A DNA stretch of 64,000 bases from positions 1,106,432 to 1,170,431 of the forward strand of contig BCKQ01000001.1 in NCBI GenBank assembly GCA_001600695.1, in the 5' to 3' direction. Below the pieces are notes generated by a model. The model was not told where the DNA came from. It was given only the letters and a program-made list of their open reading frames with translations, and did no database searches. Of this stretch, positions 10,396 through 19,445 are shown in pieces (position 1 is the first letter of the stretch; each line of letters starts with the position of its first letter). The DNA is from Ascoidea asiatica. Its lineage: Eukaryota > Ascomycota > Saccharomycetes > Ascoideales > Ascoideaceae. The position numbers were made by a program, and so were the translations under genes.

Positions 10396-13268
10396 GTAGT
10401 AATAACAATGCAGCTAATAATGATGAAAATAATGAAAATAACAATAACATTAATAGTAATATTGAAAATCCAAGAATATCGAAAAGTTGTGACATTTGCA
10501 AACAAAGAAAAGTCAAATGTTCTCAAGATAAACCACTTTGTGAATATTGTAAAAAAAATAATTTAGTTTGTAATTATAGTATAAGAAGAAAGCCTGGTCT
10601 AAAACAAGGGTATGGTAAAGAATTCAATGATAGATTATTACATCTTGAAAATACAATATTAAATTCAAATGTTTCATCAAAGTTGGATTCTTTAAATAAT
10701 AGAATTATCTATTTAGAATCAATCATTAAATCAAATCAAAATCAAAATCTAAATTCAAATCAAAATTTAATAAATAATACAAAAAATGTTGTTCCAAAAA
10801 TTGAACCAACTCCTATTGGAAATTTAAATTCTATTGGTAATCAAACTGGAAATTTAAATCAAAATTCCAATTTAAATCAAATTGAAAATCAAAATCAAAT
10901 TTTAATTCAGAATAAGGCTTTAAATAGTTCTTCATCATTACCTTTACTTTTAAACCCATATAGTAATAATAACAATTTAATTGTCAATAATAATAATAAT
11001 AATAATAACAACAATCCCAATAACAACAACTCAATTGACAAAAGACTTATTTCAAATTCAGTCCCTATTAATCCTCTGAATTCTCCTATAAATAATAGTA
11101 TGATTAATCCTATTTCCAATCATCCAATTCCAAATACACCAATAGCTAATAGTCAAGACAATATCTCAAATAATATTCCAATTATTATCCCAAATAATAT
11201 ACCAAATAATATACCTACTAATATGCAAAATAGTATGTCAAATAATATTTCAAACAACATTTCAAATGATATTCAAATAAAAAATCAAAAAATTAGTAAT
11301 CCAATAAGTTCCACTTCAATTACTAAATTATATCCCTTTGCAGATGGATTACCTTCAACAAATCAAGTTAATCAACTAATTGATATATATTTCAAAAAAA
11401 TTCATCCAATTTTCCCCATTTTACATCCTCAAAATACAATTAATAAAATTTATTCAAATTATGATAAAAAAAATACTCCAATTATTGTTTATGCAATTAC
11501 TTTAGTTACTTTAAAATATTTATTATTCAATAATCAAATGTCATTGACTGATTTAAAAAGATATTATAAATATTGTAAAGATAAAATTATTTTAAACTGT
11601 TATTGCGTTCAAAATTTGGATGAATTACAATCTATTTTATTATTGTCTTATGATTCTTTAGGATCTTCACATGATCAAGAAACTGTATCTTTTATTTCAA
11701 TGTCTTGTTCAGGTGCAATTCATTTAAATTTAATCAAAGATAATTCTTCTTTATTACTATATTCTCCTCATTCAATATCAACAAGTATGTCCAATCCAAG
11801 TACAAATAATAATCCAAATTTAAATCAAACCTCGCCATCTTCAGTCTCTTCAAGTAATAGCCAGAAATTATCAAACTCAGCCAAACCATTCAATTTGTTA
11901 GAAAAACCTAAAAGCTGGTTAGAAGATGAAAATAGAAGAAGATGTTTTTGGGGTGTTTATATTCTTGATAAATTATCTGCCTGTGCTTCTTCTTATCCTT
12001 TGAAATTGCCTGAGAATGAAATAACATGCTCATTGCCTGTAAAAGAATCTATCTGGCTAAGTACATCTCCAGTTATATCATTATTTGACAATGATATAAC
12101 AATTAATAAATATGATTCATTTACTTATTATATTCAAATAATAAAAATTTTAGGTGACGTTCACTCATTTTTAAGGACTACTTTCGATATAAATAATGAA
12201 TTTGAAGTTGAAAATTGGTATAATCAATTCAATAATATCGAAAAAAAAATATTGTCTTGGAAAAATTCTTTATCTTCTTATTTTCAAAATTGGTTAGATA
12301 ATGTTGTTTGGATATCTGAAAGTCCAATGAATATGTATGACATTTTCACAAATGCTGTATATCATTTAGTTGTAATCAAATTACATTCTGCTTTAGGTTA
12401 TCCACATCTGGAAAGTGATTTTTTCAAAAAAATGATTTCTTCAAGAGAAATTAGTATATTAAATGCAATTAATCTTGAAAAAATGTGTTTTAATTCCGTT
12501 AAAAATTTCTTTCCAATGAATGATACCTTTGAAGATTTTGGACCAAATTTTGGTTTTGTTGTTTGGGTTTGTATAAGAGTTTTATTTGTTGATATAATAT
12601 TAAATGAAGGTAATAGTACTTCATTAAAAGAAAAATCAAAGGATGATTTAATTTCAGTAATTTCCAACCTTAGTATTATTTTAAAAGATTTAGGAAAATA
12701 TTGGGAATCTTGTTCTAAATATTATAAATTATCAACATTTTTAAGAGGTTTAAATATTAAATTTTCTCATAAAAGAATCAAGATGGATAAGTATAATCAT
12801 ATAAATCAAGGTGGTTTTCAACAATTATCTGAGATCAGAGAAGATAGTGATGAAAATGATGAGAATAAAGAACCAACTTCTATTGTAACAGATATGAGAT
12901 TAACTTCATACTCTGTTTCATTAATTTTATCTAAAAAAATGGATCAACAAAATGTTTTAAATTCTCAACAAAATAAGGCTCAAGGAAATGGAAATGGAAA
13001 TGGAAATTTAAATTCCAATACAACTGAAATTATAAATGCAAATGGAAAATCTGATCTGACACGTCCTAATGAGATGACAATGAATGAAAAAAATATTCAA
13101 TTGATAAATAGTACTTTAGAAGAAAATGCATCTCTTTCAAATCAATTGATTGAGAATTCATTATCGAAATTCAATTATCATCCTCAGCAATTTCAATTAG
13201 ATTCAAATAGTTTTGGCTTTGAAGAGTTTTTCAAATATTTGGATTTTTCAACAAATGAATTTCAGTAA
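9708..13268 (+). CDS. Zn2Cys6 fungal transcription factor, Asn-rich, interrupted by assembly gap
   Basis: Nuclear zinc-cluster activator or repressor. The binuclear cluster spans about residues 261-288 (numbering includes the gap): C-x2-C-x6-C followed by C-x2-C-x6-C, with basic residues between, then a basic linker containing RKPGLKQGYGKE and a short heptad-like segment typical of a dimerisation helix. From about residue 560 the middle-homology (fungal-specific transcription factor) domain starts with a YFKKIHPIFPILHP-like motif, and it continues through RRRCFWGVYILDK. Both ends are Asn-rich, with poly-Asn encoded by AAT repeats flanking a 100-N gap. The 100 Ns keep the frame, but the real number of Asn codons is unknown. 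I cannot name the regulon; the GYGKE linker suggests a specific subfamily but I do not identify an orthologue. It converges on the coiled-coil gene with 172 bases between stops. Confidence 0.88.
10102..10394. repeat. AAT trinucleotide repeat (poly-Asn) flanking a gap
   Basis: Uninterrupted AAT repeats on both sides of the N block encode poly-Asn in the zinc-cluster factor. The repeat evidently exceeded the assembly's ability to span it, so its length is unresolved. Confidence 0.97.
10201..10300. other. assembly gap (100 N)
   Basis: Exactly 100 Ns, a conventional placeholder for a gap of unknown size. The phase after the gap gives AAT (Asn) codons; any other phase would read TAA stops or ATA. 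Confidence 0.99.
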
Positions 13269-13440
13269 TGAAACTAAGTCCTTAATAAAAACAATGAAAA
13301 AACAAAAACAATAAAAACAATAAAAACAATAAAAAGTTTCAAAAGTTATGTAAAATAGTTTTATTTTTATTTTTATTTTTTTTTTTAATATTTATGTTAT
13401 ACAAAAATGAAAAGTTAATAAATAATAATAATAATAAAAA

Positions 13441-15075
13441 TTAAATTTCTCTTTTAATTTTATTGATTTCAATAGCTAACCTTTGTAAATCATTATTTAA
13501 GAAATGTGTTAATTTATTATTTCTTTCGAACCATTTTTCATTTTCTCTTGTTAATTGAATTTTTTCTTTTGATAAAGCATCATTTAAAGTTGCATATTTT
13601 ATTTTTTCTTTTTGATGATTTTTTAAAATTCTAAAATAAGATTCATTTTTTGATTTTGAAAGATTAAGTAAACTAGCAAAATTTGTTTTATTTGATTTTG
13701 TATCATTTTTAGATTTATTTGAAATTATAGTATCTTGAATTTTTTCATTTTTCAATATAGATGGAGGATTTTGATTCAATTCTTCTAATTTTGGTTTTAT
13801 TTCAGTCATATTTTGATCATTATCAGGAGTAGTTGTTTCTATATTTTCTTTTTTGATTTCATTTTCAATTTCATTTTCAATTTCAGTTTTAATTTCAGTT
13901 TTATCAGTGATTTGAGTATGAATATTGGAATCAGGTTCAGACTGAGAATTAGACTCAATTTCAATTTCGTTATTGTCTATTTTTGAATCAGATTTTATAT
14001 CAAGTATAGATGAAGATGATATATTACTATCTATTGAAGTTGAATTAACATCTTTCATTTCAATATCATTTTCTTCAGCTTGGGGTTTTAATTCTTTATA
14101 TTCAGAGGGAATATCATTAATTGAAGGTATATTTTGTATAGATTGAATATCATTTAATAAAATATTAGATTGTTGTTGTAAAGGTTGAATTTTATTAATT
14201 TCAAATAAATTATTTTTATAAATTTCAGGATCTAAAGTTTTATTTAAATTTGAATTTAATTTTAAATTTAAATTTGGTATTAAATCAAAAGATAAATTAT
14301 TAATTTTTAAAATTATATTATTATTAAAATTTGATAAATTATTTAAATTATTAGATAATTTTAAAAAAGTTAAAGATAAATTTTTATTTTTTTTAATTAG
14401 TTGAGATTTAGTTAATTCATCAATTTTTGAATTCTTTGATTGTATTATATTTATCATATTATCTATTAAATCAATTGATTGATTATATGATTGATCTAAA
14501 ATTTCTAAATTTTTAGTAAGATGAATATCTTCATCAAAGGATAAATCAAAAGATTTAAGTGAAGTGGTAGAATCTTTTGAATTTAGTTTACTTGGTATTG
14601 CTGAATTATCTTTATTTTTATCAAAAATTAGATCTTTGTCATTGGAATTCGAGATTGAAGTTGAAGAACTTATAGGTCTTGAATTTTGAGCCACTAGATT
14701 TTTAGAAATTGATTTTGAATTTATATTATTCGGCTCCTTTGTATTGGTATTGGTATCAGTATTGGTGTTGTTATTGTTATTGCTATTAGTATTAGTATTA
14801 GTATTAGTATTAGTATTAGAATTAGAAGTGGTATGTGAATTGGTATTTGAATTATTAGAAGTGCTATTAGATATATTTGAGTTATTGGAAGCATTTGAGT
14901 TGAAGGATCTATTTACATTATGAAATCTTTGATTTTGATTTGAATTATTTGTATTTTGCCTTTGATTATAAGTAGAATTTGAATATCTATTGTTGTTTGG
15001 ATAAGAATGAGAAGGAGCATTGGGAACATGATTAGCCTGCGTTTTAGTAGCAGGTTTGGAAGGAAGCTTTGGCAT
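13441..15075 (-). CDS. uncharacterised low-complexity protein with coiled-coil C terminus
   Basis: Not recognised. The 544-residue product begins with a Pro/Asn/Ser-rich basic segment, has an NTNTN-type tract (around residues 85-115), then a helical stretch (about 190-270) with Leu/Ile/Asn heptad-like spacing. A Glu/Ile-rich acidic repeat region (about 370-430) follows. A charged C-terminal helix (about 465-544, starting ASLLNLSKSKNESYF) looks like a coiled coil. There are no signal peptide, membrane segments or catalytic motifs. The ATG at 15073-15075 is preceded by a normal AT-rich leader. It shares a divergent promoter region with the desaturase gene. The architecture resembles an adaptor or scaffold protein, but no function is assigned. 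Confidence 0.7.
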   Translation of the reverse strand: MPKLPSKPATKTQANHVPNAPSHSYPNNNRYSNSTYNQRQNTNNSNQNQRFHNVNRSFNSNASNNSNISNSTSNNSNTNSHTTSNSNTNTNTNTNTNSNNNNNTNTDTNTNTKEPNNINSKSISKNLVAQNSRPISSSTSISNSNDKDLIFDKNKDNSAIPSKLNSKDSTTSLKSFDLSFDEDIHLTKNLEILDQSYNQSIDLIDNMINIIQSKNSKIDELTKSQLIKKNKNLSLTFLKLSNNLNNLSNFNNNIILKINNLSFDLIPNLNLKLNSNLNKTLDPEIYKNNLFEINKIQPLQQQSNILLNDIQSIQNIPSINDIPSEYKELKPQAEENDIEMKDVNSTSIDSNISSSSILDIKSDSKIDNNEIEIESNSQSEPDSNIHTQITDKTEIKTEIENEIENEIKKENIETTTPDNDQNMTEIKPKLEELNQNPPSILKNEKIQDTIISNKSKNDTKSNKTNFASLLNLSKSKNESYFRILKNHQKEKIKYATLNDALSKEKIQLTRENEKWFERNNKLTHFLNNDLQRLAIEINKIKREI

Positions 15076-15220
15076 TTTAATAAATTTTCTTGAACTGATG
15101 ATTATTGATTATATTGTATTATTGGTCTGTTACTCCAAGTTCTCTTTTGACTTCTTTTTGATGATTTACCTTTGTTTATTCTATTTCTGCCACTTCTTCT
15201 TTTGCATCTTCTTTTTTTGT

Positions 15221-15249
15221 TTCTTCTTCTTCTTCTTCTTCTTCTTCTG
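15221..15249. repeat. TTC trinucleotide tract
   Basis: About nine consecutive TTC/CTT units in the 5' region of the coiled-coil gene; on that gene's strand it is a GAA-rich purine tract. Confidence 0.85.
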
Positions 15250-15275
15250 TTTACAAAAAACAGTCCAAAGTGAAA

Positions 15276-15310
15276 TATCCGAGTATATCCGGGTAGTTTG
15301 TAAGCGGATA
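15276..15310. promoter_or_regulatory. TATCCG direct/inverted repeat
   Basis: TATCCG occurs at 15276-15281 and again at 15286-15291, one helical turn apart, with the inverse CGGATA at 15305-15310. The paired CCG/CGG arrangement is what zinc-cluster or Myb-type factors often bind. The factor is unknown. Confidence 0.35.
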
Positions 15311-16823
15311 AGTATATGGATTAAATTTCCGTGTTCAAAAATAAACCGGAATTGGATATTAAAAAACCTTAAAAGCCAAAACGGTGGGACAGCATTTATC
15401 TACATGTTTGTACTTCAAAATACATTGACCCATAACAGTAATGTAGAGCCCTGGAACAAGGGCTTTATTTATAGTCTCTCGTACGGCAGAGCGGCTGTTA
15501 GTTGCACATCTCGGATCTCGTACCGCGATGGGTCTACAGCCCTGTATTGTTTGGTAATTTTTGAACTGAGACACGCCAGACGACGCTGCACCCACTGTGT
15601 TTTTTGGTCTGGGGACTGCTCTCAGCCTGGCTGCGCTTGTCCACCAATCAGCGAGCGTCTTTCGCTGCCTTTCTTTTTGTCCCGTTCTTTTTTATGAAAA
15701 TTTCAGGTTTTTCAGTGTTTTTCTCCTTTTGCTGTAGAAACTCGAAAAAAACATCAGTGAAAAAGTGGCCGGAAACAGAAGAAACAAATTTATCCTTGAG
15801 AAAGAAAAGTAAATAAAAGGCCTAAGGAAGAAATAAATGAAATTGAATGAAATAAATAATGTAAAAAGTAAAAAGCATAGCAAAATACAAAATAAACAGC
15901 ACAGTCTCTGAAATAAAGCCAAGTCTCGTTTTCATGTTTTTAGGCTCCTTTGACAATCTTTGCTTTAAATATATTACTGAGCTAGTGAGAATATCACCAA
16001 AAAGATGACAACGTTACCATATTCTTAAGTGTGTTTACAAAATGTGTACTTTTTTCGAGATTATTAGTTTTTGACCCATTTTCAGTAATATTATTGATAA
16101 TCACAATTCGTTCATTTCATTAATTCATTTGAAATTGTTGAGTAAAGTTTTTTTTTTTTTTACGATTTTTTCATTTCCAATCACTTTCTTTTGTTTATTA
16201 ATGAAGTCAAAATCAAATGCTAATCATAGTTTGATAAATTGAAGAAGAAATTAAAAACTATATTCGTATTAAGTGAACTTTATCAATCGTCAGATAATTT
16301 ACTTTTAATTTCATTCGATTAAAAATTTAGGCACTTTTTACCTAAATTTTTCTTCATTGGAAACTTCCAGGAGTCAATAAACTCTCGAAACTATCAAAAG
16401 AAATTAAATCTTTCAATTTCAATACTTGAACTTTGATATAGCCATATTATGAAATTATCGAGTTTGAGAATTCTATTCGGTGTTAAATCCTCGTAAAATT
16501 TAATTATAAATAATTTGAAAGTAAATTTGAATGTAAATTGAATCTGTGAGAGGAAATTTTGCATTTCTCTTTCAAAATAGTACGATCTTTTCTTTTTTTC
16601 TTTTCTTAGTGATTTCTTATTAAATTCAACTGTTTTTATTTCTTTTTTTCATCGTTTACTTTTCTTTATACTAATTTATTATAAAAAGATTCAAACATCC
16701 ATACTTTTTTCACTTTTTTTTACTTTTTTACTTTTTTTATTTTCATTTTCCTATTTTCATTTTACTTTCACTTTCTCTTTCACTTTCTTTTTTCTTTTCC
16801 TTTCATACATATACTTATACATA

Positions 16824-16833
16824 TATATAAATA
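16824..16833 (+). promoter_or_regulatory. TATA-like element of the desaturase gene
   Basis: TATATAAATA about 70 bases before the desaturase ATG, after a long T/C-rich tract. This is a plausible TATA box, though it is rather close to the start codon. Confidence 0.35.
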
Positions 16834-16900
16834 AGAATATTCTCTTATAATATTTATAGTATTTTCTTATATTTTTTTATTCATATATTCTTAAATCAAA

Positions 16901-18178
16901 ATGTCTACAACAATTATTCAAAATTCAAATGATTTAACTTCAAAAGATTTAATAGATAAAGAATTTATTGATGCAGATGGTAATAAATTTAAAATTCCTG
17001 ATTTTACTTTAAATGAAATTTTAAATGTTATTCCAAAACATTGTTTCAAAAGATCTTTAATTAAATCTTTTTATTATGTATTTAGAGATATTTTTATAAT
17101 ATTAACAATTGGTTATTTATTTAATTATAAATTTATAAATTATATACCTGAAAATTATAAAATTTTAAGATTTTTTTCTTGGGGTTTATATTCTTATACT
17201 CTTGGTTTATTTAAATTTGGTTTATGGATTTTAGCTCATGAATGTGGTCATAATGCATTTTCTGATTATTATATAATTAATGATATTGTTGGTTGGATAA
17301 TTCATTCATATTTATATGTACCTTTTTTTAGTTGGAAATTTTCTCATGCAAGACATCATCAAAAAAATGGTAATATGCAACAAGATATGGTATTTGTACC
17401 ACCAAATAAAGAAGAATTTTTAAAATCAAATAATTCTTCAAAATTAAAAGAAATTTGTGAAGATACTCCTTTATATACTTTTATGGCATTATTAGGACAA
17501 CAATTAGGTGGATTACAATTATATTTATTTACAAATGCAACTGGACAGAATTATAAACATTATTTTCCAAATTCAGAAAATGAAAAAACTTCAAATATTA
17601 AAAAATGGTATCATAAATTATTATTAAGTCATTATAATCCATTTTCTGCAATTTTTTCTAAAAATGAAATTAAATATATATTTTTAAGTGATTTAGGTAT
17701 GATTTTAAATACAACAATTTTATATTTAATTTATTTTAAAATTTTTAAATTTGGTATGTTTAATTTTATGGTTAATTTTTTTATACCATGGTGTTTTGTT
17801 AATCATTGGTTAGTATTTGTAACATTTTTACAACATACAGATCCAAAATTAGCAAAATATAATAATAATATTTGGAATTTTGCAATTGGAGCAGCTTCAA
17901 CAATTGATAGAGATTTTGGTTTTATTGGACAACATATATTTCATGATATTATTGAAACTCATGTTTTACATCATTATGTTAGTAAAATACCTTTTTATAA
18001 TGCAAGAGAAGCAACAAAAGCAATTAAAGATGTTATGGGAGAACATTATAAATATGAAGGTGAAAATATGTGGAAAAGTTTATGGAAATGTGCAAGACAA
18101 TGTCAATTTGTTGATGGTGATAATGGAGTTATGTTATTTAGAAATGTTAATAAAGTAGGTTATGGTTTTAAAGAATAA
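16901..18178 (+). CDS. FAD2: microsomal delta-12 (omega-6) type fatty acid desaturase
   Basis: ER-membrane di-iron desaturase that introduces a second (or third) double bond into oleoyl/linoleoyl chains. Three histidine boxes are visible: HECGH at residues 113-117, HARHH at 149-153 and HVLHH at 354-358, with the spacing of plant/fungal FAD2/FAD3 enzymes. Hydrophobic membrane segments surround the boxes (about 50-70, 90-110, 130-150, 260-300). The length of 425 residues is typical. Delta-12 and omega-3 (delta-15) desaturases share these features and cannot be separated by inspection, so the symbol is provisional. S. cerevisiae lacks this enzyme, which is informative about the lineage. The ATG at 16901 is the first in frame. 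Confidence 0.9.
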   Translation: MSTTIIQNSNDLTSKDLIDKEFIDADGNKFKIPDFTLNEILNVIPKHCFKRSLIKSFYYVFRDIFIILTIGYLFNYKFINYIPENYKILRFFSWGLYSYTLGLFKFGLWILAHECGHNAFSDYYIINDIVGWIIHSYLYVPFFSWKFSHARHHQKNGNMQQDMVFVPPNKEEFLKSNNSSKLKEICEDTPLYTFMALLGQQLGGLQLYLFTNATGQNYKHYFPNSENEKTSNIKKWYHKLLLSHYNPFSAIFSKNEIKYIFLSDLGMILNTTILYLIYFKIFKFGMFNFMVNFFIPWCFVNHWLVFVTFLQHTDPKLAKYNNNIWNFAIGAASTIDRDFGFIGQHIFHDIIETHVLHHYVSKIPFYNAREATKAIKDVMGEHYKYEGENMWKSLWKCARQCQFVDGDNGVMLFRNVNKVGYGFKE

Positions 18179-18575
18179 GCTTCTCGATAAGTTATTCAAT
18201 ATATAAGCATTAAATTAGGCATTCTCATATATATAAGTTATAGACATGAATATATAATCTAGAATAATATATTCGATCTTTTGTTACTCTCTTTTTTTAT
18301 TCTCTTTCTTCATTTTATTTTTTTTCATTTCGGAACCGCGGAAGTTTCAGTTTCCGGGTAATTCAGTAGTAAGTTTTCCGTGGTGCGGAAATGCGGAAAA
18401 TAAATTTATTTTTTTCATTTTCATTTTTAAATTTTATGAGAAATTATTTTCATTTGCTTTTTTGGCTTGCAAAAGATTGAAAAGTTTGAAAGATAAAATA
18501 TTTTTTTGTCTTTTGTGAGAGTAATCAAAAACTAAAGTATATTTAAGTTCTTACCAGATTCATCGTATTACAGCA
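18179..18575. other. LOC1 promoter region
   Basis: A 397-base gap between the desaturase stop and the LOC1 ATG. The first 120 bases are AT-rich 3' flank. At about 18329-18400 there is a GC-richer patch with several CGGAA/TTCCG words, one CCGCGG palindrome and a CGGGTAA word. Confidence 0.6.
18355..18361 (+). promoter_or_regulatory. CGGGTAA (Reb1-like) site
   Basis: Exact CGGGTAA, the Reb1 core of Saccharomycetes, 215 bases upstream of LOC1. It is flanked by CGGAA words at 18331-18335 and downstream copies near 18380-18400. General regulatory factors commonly mark ribosome-biogenesis promoters; whether this species uses the same word is unverified. Confidence 0.45.
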
Positions 18576-19268
18576 ATGGCTCAAAAGGGTTCAAGAAAAA
18601 GACAGGAAAGAAGCACTGATAGAACTCGTTCTATACAGTCTGATGTTAAAAGTGATTCAAGTGCCAGTAATTTACTATCACTTTCTAGACCTGATTTAAA
18701 TTTAAAAAATACAAGTGAGAATGATAAAAGACAGAGATTTTCTAAATCAAAATTGAAGAAAGAAACTAATTTGATAAAATTATATGGAAAAAATAAAATA
18801 AAAGGTAGAAAATCAAGAAATGCAAAAATTATAATTGATGAAAAGACTTTAAAATTACCAAAGTTAAATACTTCTTTAGTATCTGCAAGTAAAATTGGTA
18901 AAACTGGTAAAAAGAAAAATAAAAAATTTATAAAAGATAATGATGCTTTAACTTTAAATAAAATTATCAAATCAATCTCAATGAAAAATGATATAATTAA
19001 TGAATCAAAATTAGAAAAAGCAAAAAGATTACAAGATATAAGAGATTTAAAAACTAGAGAATTGGAAAGAAAAACTTCTGAAAAAGATTCAAAATTAATT
19101 GATAAAAAATCAGAATTAAAGAAAAGTGCAAATCTTGCAAGAAAATTAAGAAGACAAAATAATAGACAAAAGATTAAAGATGAACAAAATGACAAAGATT
19201 CTAATCAATCTAAAAAAGAATCAACTTCAGTATCTCAAATTAAAAAGAAAAAAGTAGCATTTGCTTAA
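18576..19268 (+). CDS. LOC1: Loc1 nucleolar ribosome-biogenesis/mRNA-localisation protein
   Basis: Basic nuclear RNA-binding protein needed for 60S subunit assembly and, in S. cerevisiae, for nuclear steps of ASH1 mRNA localisation. Recognised by blocks collinear with yeast Loc1: KKETNLIKLYGK (about 67-78), KLPKLNTSLV (about 93-102), a GKKKNKKFIKDNDALTLNKII block (about 110-130), ESKLEKAKRLQDIRDLK (about 143-159), and the terminal KKKVAFA. Length 230 residues, slightly above the S. cerevisiae protein. It is very Lys/Arg-rich with a long charged helix in the C-terminal half. The ATG at 18576 gives the MAQKGSRKRQ start, matching the basic family N terminus. It converges on ANP1 with 177 bases between stops. 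Confidence 0.93.
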   Translation: MAQKGSRKRQERSTDRTRSIQSDVKSDSSASNLLSLSRPDLNLKNTSENDKRQRFSKSKLKKETNLIKLYGKNKIKGRKSRNAKIIIDEKTLKLPKLNTSLVSASKIGKTGKKKNKKFIKDNDALTLNKIIKSISMKNDIINESKLEKAKRLQDIRDLKTRELERKTSEKDSKLIDKKSELKKSANLARKLRRQNNRQKIKDEQNDKDSNQSKKESTSVSQIKKKKVAFA

Positions 19269-19445
19269 AAAAAATGAATGTTATTATCTATGCACTTTTT
19301 TTTTTTTTGGTTTTCATTTCTGCACATACTCTTCATTTCAAATTATTTTCTAATTTCTAATTTCTATTTTATTTTTCTATATATTTTTTTTCTATATACT
19401 GTATTTCTGTATTATCATTGATAAATTCTAATATAATATCTATTA

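Larger units (their letters stand above)
15076..16900. other. divergent promoter region with TTC tract and GC-rich island
   Basis: A 1.8-kb gap between the coiled-coil gene (-) and the desaturase gene (+). Reading left to right it holds a TTC/poly-pyrimidine tract (15221-15249), a TATCCG repeat block, a GC-rich island at about 15280-15680, a plain AT-rich segment, and a long T/C-rich stretch (about 16600-16800) ending in a TATA-like element before the desaturase ATG. Open frames crossing the island are not convincing genes. Confidence 0.6.

Noticed and set aside
9962-10526. Minus-strand poly-Leu and poly-Ile frames over the AAT repeat
   Set aside because: Trivial antisense translations of the trinucleotide repeat and of the N gap.
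15056-15697. 213-codon plus-strand open frame over the 5' end of the coiled-coil gene and the GC island
   Set aside because: It starts inside the opposite-strand gene, runs through the TTC tract to give poly-Phe, and crosses the GC island. No family-like motif; explained by low complexity and few stops in GC-richer sequence.
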